This document shows, one piece after another, positions 14,538 to 24,600 of a stretch of 43,290 nt of DNA (within the stretch, counting starts at the first letter, position 1; every line of letters begins with the position of its first letter). The stretch is from NCBI GenBank assembly GCA_038751365.1, contig JBCDGH010000006.1, forward strand, positions 1 to 43,290, given 5' to 3'. The notes under the pieces are model-generated. The model was not told the origin of the DNA and searched no databases. It worked only from the letters and a program-made list of their open reading frames with translations. This DNA is from JBCDGH01 sp038751365. Lineage in GTDB: Bacteria > Patescibacteriota > JACMRA01. The position numbers and the translations under genes were made by a program.

Positions 14538-15533
14538 GAAAGAATAGCTGGGATATCTTGGATAAAAGCAACAGAAATTGTATTTTACTAAAAGCTGTTT
14601 TGATTCTACCTGATTTAATTTAAGCCATACTAGCTGTAAAAAAGCGATTGGGTAAGAGAGTAAAAAAAATGGTATAAGCAAAATTTTTATTATTATAAAT
14701 AGAGACTTGAGTAATAAATTTATTTTTGTGTGTTGATAGATTATTGAGCTATAAGAATTGTTTAGAATCTCTTCTGGTTTTGCAAATTTATTCGGTAGTA
14801 ATGCCATATCAAATATCCAGAGATTACGTTCTGATTTTTCAAAATAACTATGAATCTGGGATATATCTTCAAATAATAAACCCGCATCTATCTTAGTTTG
14901 TTGCCTACGTTTATAGTTCCAGATACGATTCTCAACTTCAGCTAGCTGGCTTTTGTTGTTTATGATCTTTAAAAAGAAAGTCTTTATTTCTAAAAAAAAT
15001 GGATGAACGTCCTGACCTTTAAGCTTTAGTAAAATCTTTAACCATAGTCTAGTGGACAAAACCCAGTTTTTGTGGCATTGTACGGCAATATCTATATCGC
15101 TAAATTGAGAGGATATTTCTTGCTGAGAAGACCCAACCAAGTAAATGTTTTTTATTCCTGGAAGGAGATATAGGTACTTAACAAAGTTTCGAATGTAGAT
15201 TTGATTTCGATACCATTGGCTGTTCTGAAACATACTAAACCAAGTTTGGACCTGATTAACTGTAATTTGCCTACTTAATAATCCGTATGTAGTTATCCTA
15301 AGTTCAAAATTATTTGGTTCAGGGTAGAGCTCTAAAGTTCGGTTACGCTGGTTGTAATTTTTGCCAGATTGCGTATATAGCCAGTAAGGATCTATTTTTG
15401 GTTGATTTTGTAGCTGGTGGTTGATTTTTGATGGTAGAAGACTAGTAAAATTATACAGCTGACTCCAAGAATACACCTTACCTCTGCTTTGCGTAGATGT
15501 AATCAGGAGATAGGGGTCGAAGGTTAGATTCAT
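14508..15533 (-). CDS. Membrane-anchored nucleotidyltransferase-fold protein
   Basis: The protein has 341 aa. At about residues 132-152 it has IYLVGSSQQEISSQFSDIDIAV, the Gly-Ser ... Asp-x-Asp signature of the polymerase-beta/MNT nucleotidyltransferase fold, with both metal-binding Asp present. A hydrophobic pair of helices at about 272-305 should anchor it to the membrane, which is unusual for the superfamily. The first 90 residues (LLITSTQSRGKVYSWSQLY) look like a helical or winged-helix domain. Substrate unknown: an adenylyl-, guanylyl- or uridylyltransfer to protein, RNA or a small molecule are all possible. It is tail-to-tail with fmt and divergent from comEC. Confidence 0.6.
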   Translation of the reverse strand: MNLTFDPYLLITSTQSRGKVYSWSQLYNFTSLLPSKINHQLQNQPKIDPYWLYTQSGKNYNQRNRTLELYPEPNNFELRITTYGLLSRQITVNQVQTWFSMFQNSQWYRNQIYIRNFVKYLYLLPGIKNIYLVGSSQQEISSQFSDIDIAVQCHKNWVLSTRLWLKILLKLKGQDVHPFFLEIKTFFLKIINNKSQLAEVENRIWNYKRRQQTKIDAGLLFEDISQIHSYFEKSERNLWIFDMALLPNKFAKPEEILNNSYSSIIYQHTKINLLLKSLFIIIKILLIPFFLLSYPIAFLQLVWLKLNQVESKQLLVKYNFCCFYPRYPSYSFLTKLESAEV

Positions 15534-15570
15534 ATTTTAATGATATTGATAGAACGATAATTTTATACCT

Positions 15571-16971
15571 GTGTCAAAAACTCTAAGCCTAAAGAAATAT
15601 ATTAAAATAACTACTAGGTGCATTATAAATTTACCTAATTTGCTGCTGTCTGTACTTATCTTGTTGGTAATATGGAACAGTTGGCTTAGTACATCCTTCG
15701 TTAGTCAAAGGGTAAATAAAGATACTACGTATGAAGTGGAATTGAGAGTGTTAGAGCCGCAGAGTGATTACTTTAATAGACTAGCTTATAGTGTCTGGAT
15801 TAACAATCAAGTGTATACTGCCTTTAGTCCAAGATTGCTGGAGGTGGGTAAAGTATATCTTGTCGAAGCCAAAATTGACTATTTCGACCTTGATCAGAGT
15901 TCTGAGATTTATAGTCTCGGAATTGGTGTATCTGGTGAAGTACAGATACAAGAGTTAAAATCAAAAAATATAGTCTGTGATCTAGCTTGTACTTTTTTTA
16001 ATTCAATCTGGAAATCAAAAAAATATGTTCGTAGTCAGTATTTTAGTGCTTACTGTCAGGATTTTAAAATAATTATTGATAGTTTGTTACCCAATGGAAG
16101 CTGTAAGGAGGTAAGTGCTTTATCAGTGGGTTTAGTTTTGGGAGGTAGTCAGGATTTTTCTAAAAGTTTGAGAGAGGACTTTAGGCGCTTGGGCTTATCG
16201 CATTTAGTTGCTGTATCCGGATTTCAGGTAGTTTTAGTAGCTAGTTTTATTGAGTTTGTTTTGTTGAAGTTGAATCTTGGTAGAAGGTCTAGAGTCTTAT
16301 TTGCGATTGTCTCGGTATTTTTGTTAGTATTACTTGTAGGTCCTCAGCCGTCAGTTCTTCGGTCGAGTATTAGCGTTATAATAAGTATGCTGGTTTTACT
16401 TTTCTTAGGACGTAGAGTAGGTAGTCTTCGGAGTATGTTGTACAGCCTATTGATTATGCTGTGTTTTAACCCCCTATATGTTTATTCTATTTCATTTCAA
16501 TTATCTGCTCTAGCTACTATGGGTATAATTTCAGCCCCTAAGACTAACCAGAAACTAAAATTGAAAACTAATAATTCGCTCTCAATCAACAAACTTCTCA
16601 ACGCAACTAGCATAGCAGCTTCCACATACCTGTTTACGCTACCAATTATTATTAACTTAAACAATCAGACGCAACCATTCTCGATACTAGTTAATCTTTT
16701 GCTATTACCTTTTTTAACATTTATGACAGTACTAAATATTTTGGGTTTGCTACCTGTTGTTGGAGGTTTATTTTTAGGCTTTAACGCAATCTTACAGAGT
16801 CAAATTCTGTTCTTTATCAAAGATGCCTCTAGTATTGTGCCAAACTTCGCTCTAAGTAATTTTGGTATTCTAGAAATGGTGATTTACTATCTAGTCCTAG
16901 TAGTTACAAGTGAAATATGTAGGTACTTTTTTATCTCTGAAAGAAGTGAAATTAACCCTAATACTTTGTGA
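15571..16971 (+). CDS. comEC: ComEC/Rec2 competence channel, without nuclease domain
   Basis: GTG start, 466 aa. A membrane helix at about 18-38, then an exported OB-like region (DUF4131 type, about 50-130), then the Competence domain with many helices, whose signature is DFRRLGLSHLVAVSGFQVV at about residue 208, followed by GPQPSVLRSSI and FQLSALATMGI. ComEC conducts single-stranded DNA through the inner membrane during uptake. The C-terminal metallo-beta-lactamase-like nuclease domain of longer homologs is absent. The stop overlaps the 3' end of secY on the other strand by 14 bases. Confidence 0.9.
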   Translation: MSKTLSLKKYIKITTRCIINLPNLLLSVLILLVIWNSWLSTSFVSQRVNKDTTYEVELRVLEPQSDYFNRLAYSVWINNQVYTAFSPRLLEVGKVYLVEAKIDYFDLDQSSEIYSLGIGVSGEVQIQELKSKNIVCDLACTFFNSIWKSKKYVRSQYFSAYCQDFKIIIDSLLPNGSCKEVSALSVGLVLGGSQDFSKSLREDFRRLGLSHLVAVSGFQVVLVASFIEFVLLKLNLGRRSRVLFAIVSVFLLVLLVGPQPSVLRSSISVIISMLVLLFLGRRVGSLRSMLYSLLIMLCFNPLYVYSISFQLSALATMGIISAPKTNQKLKLKTNNSLSINKLLNATSIAASTYLFTLPIIINLNNQTQPFSILVNLLLLPFLTFMTVLNILGLLPVVGGLFLGFNAILQSQILFFIKDASSIVPNFALSNFGILEMVIYYLVLVVTSEICRYFFISERSEINPNTL

Positions 16972-18718
16972 ACCTTTCGTAATCAATGGAGGTAGCCTGT
17001 GCCTCTATGGCTCTAAGTACTTCAATAGTGACAGAAACTAAAATTAACAAAGTCGTACCACCAACAATACCGTTTAGTGTGCCGTCACCAAAGTTTAAGG
17101 TGTTATTAAATAAGAAAGGGATAATTGCAATTACAGCCAAGAAAATACTTCCAGCAACATTTAGTCTGTTAGATACGTAGCTTAAATATTCTTGAGTTTC
17201 TAATCCGGGGCGAAAACCAGGAATGTAGGCACCGCTTCTTTGTAGATTCTCTGCAACATCGTCAGTTTTGAAAGCAACAGTAGAAGTATAGAAATAAGTA
17301 AAGAATACTATTAGTAGGAAATAGAAGAAAGTATAGGCTAGAATACCATTCCAGCGGATAGCGAACTCAGGTAAGAATCCCAAATTTGAACTAGGAAGTT
17401 CAAACCTCAAAAAAGTCCCATCAAATAAAACGTTTTTTAGCTCTTTAGCTGCCTCTTTTTGCCTATCTTCTTCTGAAGGATTTTCGGGGAGTGTATAATC
17501 ATACTCTACTTTAAGAGTAGTCAAAGTGAAGCCAAACAACTCCTGACCTTCAGTAGTATCATAATTCTCGGCTGTCAGAATTTCTTCTGGATTACTAGTA
17601 TTGTAGACACCTAAGAAACGATTTGGTAAATTGCCTGTTGCTCTAGCGTTAAAGTCAAGCTCTGTGCTAAGATATCTTTCAATTTGTTGAGCAGTATTAC
17701 GAAGCTGGGTAAGGTTGGAGGTAAAGAAGAACCTAGACAGAATGGTAGGAAATAGAATAAAAGAGACCGCAAAAATTATAGGCAGTACCCCTGCAATGTT
17801 TACTTTAATAGGTAAATCAGCTTTTACTGTTCCCAGAGTCCTAGACTTACCTTCAGTATGTCCTCTCCTAGAATAAATTACTACTAATTTTCTTACAGCA
17901 TCATTTACAAAGACTACTAATAGTAGCACTGATACAAAAGAAAACAATAACAAGAATAGGTTGCGAGTGGGTGCCCACGTAGGATTATCCCATAGAAAGG
18001 CTTTCCAAACTTCCCAATTACCAACTTTTTCGAAACTAAATTTGCTAAATAATTCTCGTACATTCGGAAAGACTAATTCACCGTAATTATAGATCTGACC
18101 GGGTAAACGAACTATAATTCCCGAAAGTATCATTAGAGATACACCGTTTCCCATTTTGTACTCTGTAATTATTTCACCAATCCACATCATTATAATACTT
18201 CCTGCTGTCATAGCTGCAATTACTGCAAACCAATAAGCAAATGATTCTGTGGTTATTTCGGTAGATCTGAGTACTGCAGGCAATTCAATTTGCTGACCGC
18301 CTTGAGCGTTAGAACTAGATAAAAATTGCAAAATACCCCAAGCCTGCAAAGCAGCTAGAGGAACTGCTAAAAATCTTGTCCAGCGGTTAATTTTTTGTTG
18401 CCCAGCCTCACCTTCTTCTTTTTGAATTTCCTGAATTTTGGGTACTATTACTCCCAATAGCTGGATTACAATAGATGCTGTAATGTAAGGACCTACTCCA
18501 AGCATCACAAAGGAAAGCTGACCGTAGGCACCACCTGATATAGTATTTAGCAAGCCCAAAGCTGCATCTGAATCGATAATAGGGCTAATGTCTTGAGTTC
18601 TTAGTACTGGTATTGGAATATGAGCTAAGAATCTAGCTGCAATCAAAAGCAACATTATCTTAATTAATTTAGATCGAAGCTCTGGGTCGGTGAATACCAA
18701 TAAAATACGTCTGAACAT
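16958..18718 (-). CDS. secY: SecY preprotein translocase subunit with large insertion
   Basis: SecY forms the protein-conducting pore. Core signatures are present: RFLAHIPIPVL, GGAYGQLSFVMLGVGPYITASI, MGNGVSLMILSGI, the cytosolic RRGHTEGKSRTLGTVKADLPIKVN loop, and GAYIPGFRPGLETQEYL near the end. At 586 aa it is about 150 residues too long. Most of the excess is one insertion at about residues 330-458, after ILFPTILSR, in the loop between TM7 and TM8 outside the membrane; it is polar and acidic (NPSEEDRQKEAAKEL). A second smaller expansion is near 210-245. It stands alone rather than in a ribosomal operon. Tail-to-tail with comEC. Confidence 0.95.
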   Translation of the reverse strand: MFRRILLVFTDPELRSKLIKIMLLLIAARFLAHIPIPVLRTQDISPIIDSDAALGLLNTISGGAYGQLSFVMLGVGPYITASIVIQLLGVIVPKIQEIQKEEGEAGQQKINRWTRFLAVPLAALQAWGILQFLSSSNAQGGQQIELPAVLRSTEITTESFAYWFAVIAAMTAGSIIMMWIGEIITEYKMGNGVSLMILSGIIVRLPGQIYNYGELVFPNVRELFSKFSFEKVGNWEVWKAFLWDNPTWAPTRNLFLLLFSFVSVLLLVVFVNDAVRKLVVIYSRRGHTEGKSRTLGTVKADLPIKVNIAGVLPIIFAVSFILFPTILSRFFFTSNLTQLRNTAQQIERYLSTELDFNARATGNLPNRFLGVYNTSNPEEILTAENYDTTEGQELFGFTLTTLKVEYDYTLPENPSEEDRQKEAAKELKNVLFDGTFLRFELPSSNLGFLPEFAIRWNGILAYTFFYFLLIVFFTYFYTSTVAFKTDDVAENLQRSGAYIPGFRPGLETQEYLSYVSNRLNVAGSIFLAVIAIIPFLFNNTLNFGDGTLNGIVGGTTLLILVSVTIEVLRAIEAQATSIDYERFTKY

Positions 18719-18961
18719 AGAATAGGCTATAAATGAGTTGACACGACAGGCTGAATTTAGTCAAGAGAGTGTCCTAATTTAAAAAGAGGGTTGAATATTA
18801 ATGCCTAGATGGGTATCGGTTATATGATAGGATTGGAAGGTTTTAGCAAATTGAACGAGCGGTTACTTGAAATAAAGAAGAAAATATGCAATGATCACTA
18901 ACGTAATTAGTTGATTATACTAATTAATATTTCTGTATCTACTAGTAAAGGAGATAGATCG

Positions 18962-19717
18962 TTGTTTAATCAACAAGGATATAAAACAATCGACAAACTT
19001 GACGTAATTTTGTTATGTGGTGGCAAGGGTCAAAGACTTAAAAATGTTACTGAATTACCAAAGTCGTTATACCAAATTAACTCGAAAGAATTAATTAAAT
19101 ACTCACTAGATTTATTAGATTCAAGATTACTTAAAAAGTTAATATTTGCTTTAGGGTATAAGTCTGAGGTTATGACAAAGTGGATTTCAGAGAATATAAA
19201 GCACGACTCATTTACTATTGTTAAAGAACAAAGTGAAGGAATACTACAAGCTGTAGTTAAGTGTTTCAAGTTTACACAGACAGAGGATATTTTGATATGC
19301 AATACTGACGAGATTAGATTAGGACTTGATTTCTGTAATATGCTAGAATTTCATAGAGCACACAAAAAAACTGCCACTATGGCAAGTACAGTGTGTGATA
19401 AACTATATCGTCACAGACTACTAGAAATAAGGCAGGACAATACGCTACTATCTAGTAGGCTAAAACCTAAACAATTTGAGAATCGACCTACGATCAGTGA
19501 TAGTGTGAATATTGGATTTCTAATTTTCAATAGAAGATTTATCGAATATATTAATCCAAACTTAAGTTTAGGTTGGAGTGGTATAATTGACCCGTTGGTT
19601 AAAGCTAGAGAAATTAAGGTGTACAGATCGAAAAATACTAGTTATTTTAACGTCGGTACACCAAAAGAGGTGAAAGAAGCTACTATATTCTTAGAACAGA
19701 ACTCCGCTGATACATAA
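18962..19717 (+). CDS. Sugar-phosphate nucleotidyltransferase
   Basis: The NTP_transferase loop is DVILLCGGKGQRLKNVTELPKSL, followed by a Rossmann-like fold with DILICNTDEI (metal-binding Asp region) and YFNVGTPKEV near the end. It resembles short HddC- or RmlA-like enzymes that make NDP-sugars; the sugar is not readable. I start at the TTG at 18962 because AAAGGAG lies eight bases before it, and a -10-like TATACT (18916-18921) sits inside the longer open frame, which begins at another TTG (18911). That gives 251 aa. The last 27 bases overlap the end of the opposite NUDIX gene. Confidence 0.78.
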   Translation: MFNQQGYKTIDKLDVILLCGGKGQRLKNVTELPKSLYQINSKELIKYSLDLLDSRLLKKLIFALGYKSEVMTKWISENIKHDSFTIVKEQSEGILQAVVKCFKFTQTEDILICNTDEIRLGLDFCNMLEFHRAHKKTATMASTVCDKLYRHRLLEIRQDNTLLSSRLKPKQFENRPTISDSVNIGFLIFNRRFIEYINPNLSLGWSGIIDPLVKAREIKVYRSKNTSYFNVGTPKEVKEATIFLEQNSADT

Positions 19718-20227
19718 GGCGGATATACTTGAGGTAGACTTCCATTCTTTGTTTAGTATTTGCTGCTTTACTTTACCCAAAGGTACTAATTTATAAGTGA
19801 TAGATTCGGTTTCTTCATGATTCTCTTCTGTCACTTTTTTTATGTCTTTTACTAGTACCACGTTGACTTTATGGACATCTTTAGAGGGATAGTCATAAAG
19901 TACACCTAATTCTGAAAAGTTCTCACCTGAGTACCCTGTTTCTTCTAGCAGCTCTCTTCTAGCAGCTTCTAAGGAATTTTCGCCTTTAGCCAAATGTCCT
20001 GCCGGAAGCACGTTCAGATACTCTTTAGCACCGTGTTTATATTCATTCAAAACAATCAAGTTATTGTGAGAATCTATGGCTACAATAACTACTACACTAG
20101 GTTTTTCGACAAGTGTGTAGTCGTTAATAATATTTCCATTTGGAAGCCTTACCTCGTCTTGATAGACCTTTAGGAACTTACTATCAAATATAGTCTTAGT
20201 TTCTAGCGTTTGCCATGGAGTTCTCAT
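19691..20227 (-). CDS. ADP-ribose pyrophosphatase-type NUDIX hydrolase
   Basis: The protein has 178 aa from the ATG at 20227 (a TTG two codons up is the alternative). N-terminal strands with WQTLETKTIFDSKFLKVYQDEV and VVVIVAIDSHNNLIVLNEYKHG are typical of the ADP-ribose pyrophosphatase branch. The NUDIX box at about residues 85-107 is complete: a Gly, five residues, Glu, seven residues, RELLEETGY. The family splits ADP-ribose to AMP and ribose 5-phosphate, limiting unwanted ADP-ribosylation. ADP-sugars are an alternative substrate. Confidence 0.85.
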   Translation of the reverse strand: MRTPWQTLETKTIFDSKFLKVYQDEVRLPNGNIINDYTLVEKPSVVVIVAIDSHNNLIVLNEYKHGAKEYLNVLPAGHLAKGENSLEAARRELLEETGYSGENFSELGVLYDYPSKDVHKVNVVLVKDIKKVTEENHEETESITYKLVPLGKVKQQILNKEWKSTSSISALCISGVLF

Positions 20228-20301
20228 ATACAAGTTACTATTTTAATGAACATCAAGATATTCAACTAAGTATACGATTATAGCAAGACAAAAATAACCA
20301 C

Positions 20302-21558
20302 TTATTTTGTGTACCACCAGTTTAAGGACTCGACTATCTCAGAGACTTTTTTGGACACATCTTCTTGGCTTTGGCGATTAAAAATTATGTCAGTGATTAA
20401 TTTTCCTAGCTGATCAAACTGCTCTGAAGTCATACCTCTGCTAGTCAAGGCTGGGCTACCAAATCTCATACCGCTTGGTCTCCAAGGTGTCTTAGAGTCA
20501 AAAGGAATAGTATTTCGGTTGGTGATTATATTTGCAGCTTCAAGTTTATTTTGTATTTCTAAGCTGTCTACACTATCTGGTAATTTAACAAGACAAAGAT
20601 GATTCTGACAGGGGCTGATAACCTCTAAACCATTTGCCTTTAGGGAGTTTTCTAAGGTTTTGCAATTGCTAATAACATTTTGTGAGTATTTTTGAAAGCT
20701 TATTTGATCTGGATATGTATCCTCTCCTAGGATTTCTAGCAAAGCTTGCCCTGTAGCCGCTATTTGGTGTAGGTGAGGACCACCACTAGTACCTGGAAAG
20801 ATAGTTTTATTGATGTCTTTGATGTATTTTTTTTTCGCAAATAGTAATGCTCCGCGCGGACCTCTTAGAGTCTTGTGGGTGGTCATGGACACAAAATCAG
20901 CCCCTGAGCTACCTGTCTGAAAAGGGGTGTCGTGGAGACCGGCAGCCACTAAGCCGTTAATATGAGCTATATCAGCTAAAACTAGACAGCCATTTTGGTG
21001 GGCTATCCGACACATTTCTCCGAATTGATAGCTTCTAGGGTAAGCCGAAAAACCGATAACTACTAATCGAGGCTTTGCCTCTACAATTTTTTTGGTATAA
21101 TCTTCTAAGTCAATCTCATATGTATTATCACCAATGTCTTTTACATCGTAGTTTATAAGTTTAAAAAACTTCTTGTAATTACTGGTTGGGTGTAGATGAG
21201 AAATATGCCCACCGTTAGCAATGTTTAGGCTCATTATCGTATCCCCAGCTTCAAGCACACTTAAATAAACCATGCCGTTAGCAGGTGAGCCAGACAAAAC
21301 TTGAACATTGACATCGTATTCACCAGTTTTATCAAAAACTTCTAATGCCTTTGCTTGAACAAATGACTCGAGCAAATCTGAGTTGATATTACCGGCATAG
21401 TACCTTTTTCCTGGATAGCCTTCGGCGTATTTATTTGACCAAACCTCACCTAAGAGCTTTAAGACACTGGGTGAAGGGTAATTCTCGGAAGCTATTAAGT
21501 TCAGACTATTTTTTTGTCTTAAAAATTCATTAGTAGTAAATTCGAAAATTTTGTTCAT
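20302..21558 (-). CDS. glyA: Serine hydroxymethyltransferase
   Basis: The PLP enzyme interconverts serine and glycine while passing a one-carbon unit to tetrahydrofolate, which also supplies the formyl donor used by Fmt. The 418-aa protein has normal length from the ATG at 21558; the upstream TTG at 21585 adds residues that are not in the family. Landmarks: LNLIASENYPSPSVL, YAEGYPGKRYYAG, DIAHINGLVAAG, and the PLP-Lys motif SMTTHKTLRGPRGALLF at about residue 230, then FPGTSGGPH. The gene is divergent from the cyclic-di-GMP protein gene, with 51 bases between starts. Confidence 0.96.
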   Translation of the reverse strand: MNKIFEFTTNEFLRQKNSLNLIASENYPSPSVLKLLGEVWSNKYAEGYPGKRYYAGNINSDLLESFVQAKALEVFDKTGEYDVNVQVLSGSPANGMVYLSVLEAGDTIMSLNIANGGHISHLHPTSNYKKFFKLINYDVKDIGDNTYEIDLEDYTKKIVEAKPRLVVIGFSAYPRSYQFGEMCRIAHQNGCLVLADIAHINGLVAAGLHDTPFQTGSSGADFVSMTTHKTLRGPRGALLFAKKKYIKDINKTIFPGTSGGPHLHQIAATGQALLEILGEDTYPDQISFQKYSQNVISNCKTLENSLKANGLEVISPCQNHLCLVKLPDSVDSLEIQNKLEAANIITNRNTIPFDSKTPWRPSGMRFGSPALTSRGMTSEQFDQLGKLITDIIFNRQSQEDVSKKVSEIVESLNWWYTK

Positions 21559-21609
21559 CTGATAAGATATTATTGGTAAAATCAATTTTAATATTTAAAG
21601 CAAAATATT

Positions 21610-24600
21610 ATGAGTGTGGCAATAGAGAAACAGAAACTTGAAACTATAGACTCCAGAAAACAAGTTAAATCAGCTAGAGTAAATAAATCAGAGAAGTTTA
21701 AGTTTATCATAGAAAATATGAGGTCGGCAGTGCTGACTTTTAATATGGAGAAGGAGCTTACTTTTGTGAATAAGTCCTTTAAGCAACTTACCGGCTATAG
21801 CCTTAGCGAGCTCGATAATGATTTTATAAAGTGTGTGAGTTATCAAGATCAATTCAGAGTAGGAGAGCTATGGCTTAGTTCATTCTCAGGCTATGATTTT
21901 ACGGAGGAGGTTAGTGTGATTACCAAAAGTGGAGATTTTATTACACTCAGTTTTTTTTGTCACCCAATGTTAGATAAATACGATAATCAAATAGGTGTCT
22001 ATCTACGAATTGTGGACATGGTAAAATACAGGAAAGATAAGTTTGTTAAGCAGCAGGCTGAAGCAGAAATTCGTAAAGCTATTTACTCGGCACCATTTCC
22101 TGCCTTAATCACCACTCAGAACGGAGTTACAATTGAGATAAATAAACAGTGGGCTGATCTAACTGGTGATACCAAGCAATCCTTACCAAATTTTAAGAAT
22201 TGGATAGACTCTTTAGCTGGGATTCCAGATAGTAAACCTAGTCTGTTTGATAGTCTTACAGACCCTCAGCTAAGCAACTCAGCAGCAGAAATAGAAATTC
22301 CTATACTAAAGCATAAGCGGATTTGGCAGATTAAATCTTCTAGAATTGGAACTACAGCTGAAGGTATTGATTTGTACCTATTTATGGGTGTGGATCTAAC
22401 AGAGCGTAAGGCGGTAGAAACTAGGCTGATAGATTCTGAAAGAAAGTTGAGATTAGTAACTAATAATATCCAAGCAGCGGTGATTGCTTATAATAATGAT
22501 AAGAAATTAATTTATGCTAATGCAGGCTTTGCTTGTATAATTGGAAAAAATGAGCCTATCGATAGTTTAAAACTCTTTTTGCATTATGTGCATCCGCAAG
22601 ATTTGAAAGGTGTGAGTAAGATTATTCGTCAAGCTTACAAAGGTAAAGGCTTTCGAGATTTCCAGTTTAGGCTTTTGTGCTATGGTGATAAGCAAGATTT
22701 ACTTAAGACAAAAAACTCTGACTCTGATTTTGCTACTGAACGAAAAGTTGTAAAGTGGGTTAGTAGTATGTGGAGCCCTCTTGTAAGTGAGGATGGTCAA
22801 AAGATTGGTTTGCAGCTCAAAATTATAGATATTACTGAAAAACGAAAAGTTGAAGAAGCTCTAAAATTATCTGAATCAAATATACGTGCGATCCTAAATA
22901 ATACTTCACAATGTTTCATGCTGATTAATAAGGATTATTGTATAAAGACCTTCAATAACATGGCAAATAGCTTTACTCAAAGAATTTATGGTATAGAGCT
23001 AGTCAAAAACTTATCTTTTAAGGATATCGTATCTTCCGAAGACTCTTTAGACTTTAAAAATTGCTTTGAATTTGCTTTAAAAGGCTATCCGATTACTATT
23101 GAGCGCAACATTAAAGGAAAATATAGACAGGATAATTGGTTTGAGATGAGCTTTGTTCCGGTTAGAGAAAGTTCCAGTGAGATAAACTTTGTATGCCTTG
23201 GTATTCTCGATATCAGTATTAGAAAGAGAGCTAACAAGATTCTTGAAGCAAGTGAAAATAGATTTAAATCATTAGTACAAAACTCCTCTGACTTTACTTC
23301 CATTCTAGATAAGAAATATAAGATTAAATACTTTAGCCCCACTGCTAAAAATATCTTTGGTTATAAGCCTGGGATACTAATTCATAATAGCTACCTAAAT
23401 TATGTTCATCCACATGATCAGCAAATATTTGTGCAAGCCGTGAAAAATGTCCTTGGAAAAGATCCTATTCAAATTGAATACAGATTCAAAAATCAATCCA
23501 ATGAATGGATTTACTTACAGTCAATAATTACAGATTTAACTCATGACTCTAGTGTTGCAGGTATCGTTATTAACTCAAGAGATATCACACAGACTACTAT
23601 AGCTCAACAAGATTTGAAGGATAGCAAACATTTTATACAACGTATTGCAGATTCGATGCCAAACATTTTATTTTTGTACGAATTGGTTGATGATTCAAGT
23701 CTTAGGTTAGTGTATGTAAACAAATCTATAAAATCTACCCTAAGTTATGAGCCGCTTAAAATGTTGACTCAACAAATTATGAGATATAAAGATTTTATTC
23801 ATCCAAACGATATTAAGTATAGACTAAACTCTTTAGAAAAGATCAATAATATTACTGAGGATGAGGTAGTAGAGACAGAGTTGAGAGTGAAAGATAACAA
23901 AAATAGGTGGAGGTGGATGTATGTCAGAGAAGTTATTTTTAGTAGAAATGAGGATGGCAGTATAAAGCAAATATTAGGAACTGCGGAAGATATAACAAGG
24001 CGTAAGAGGGCTGAGGATCAGTTAGCAAGAGGGGCGTTGTATGATACCCTGACAGGGCTACCGAATAGAAGATATTTTCTAGACAAACTTACGGCAGCTA
24101 TTAAAAAGAAGAGTAAGGATGCAGACTACGATTTTGCGGTCTTATTTTTAGATTTAGATCGATTTAAAATTATTAACGACAGCTTAGGTCACGAGATTGG
24201 TGATCAATTACTTATAGCTATATCTCAAAGGCTTAAAAACTCTGTAAGTAATTCTGATTTTGTCGCTAGGCTGGGAGGTGATGAGTTTACTATTCTAATG
24301 GAGTCTACTCAAGAAACTAAGAATCTTATAAAAGCTGTTACTAGAATTCAGAAAAAAATAAGTGTTCCTTATACTTTGTCTCAAAGGCATATATCTACAA
24401 CTTGTAGTATAGGCATTGCTTTATCAAGTAATAGTTATAAAGAGCCTGAGAGTATGCTTAGAGATGCTGATACTGCCATGTATAGAGCCAAAAACAGAGG
24501 TAAGAATTGCTATGCGGTATTTAATAAGCATATGCATTCTCTGATGTTAAAATTACTGCAAACAGAAGGTGATCTGAGAAGAGCTGTGGCTAACGAGGAA

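Noticed and set aside
18719..18910. Promoter or small gene between secY and the nucleotidyltransferase
   Set aside because: A TTGACT exists upstream of secY, but no -10 box at correct spacing; open frames are below ten codons.
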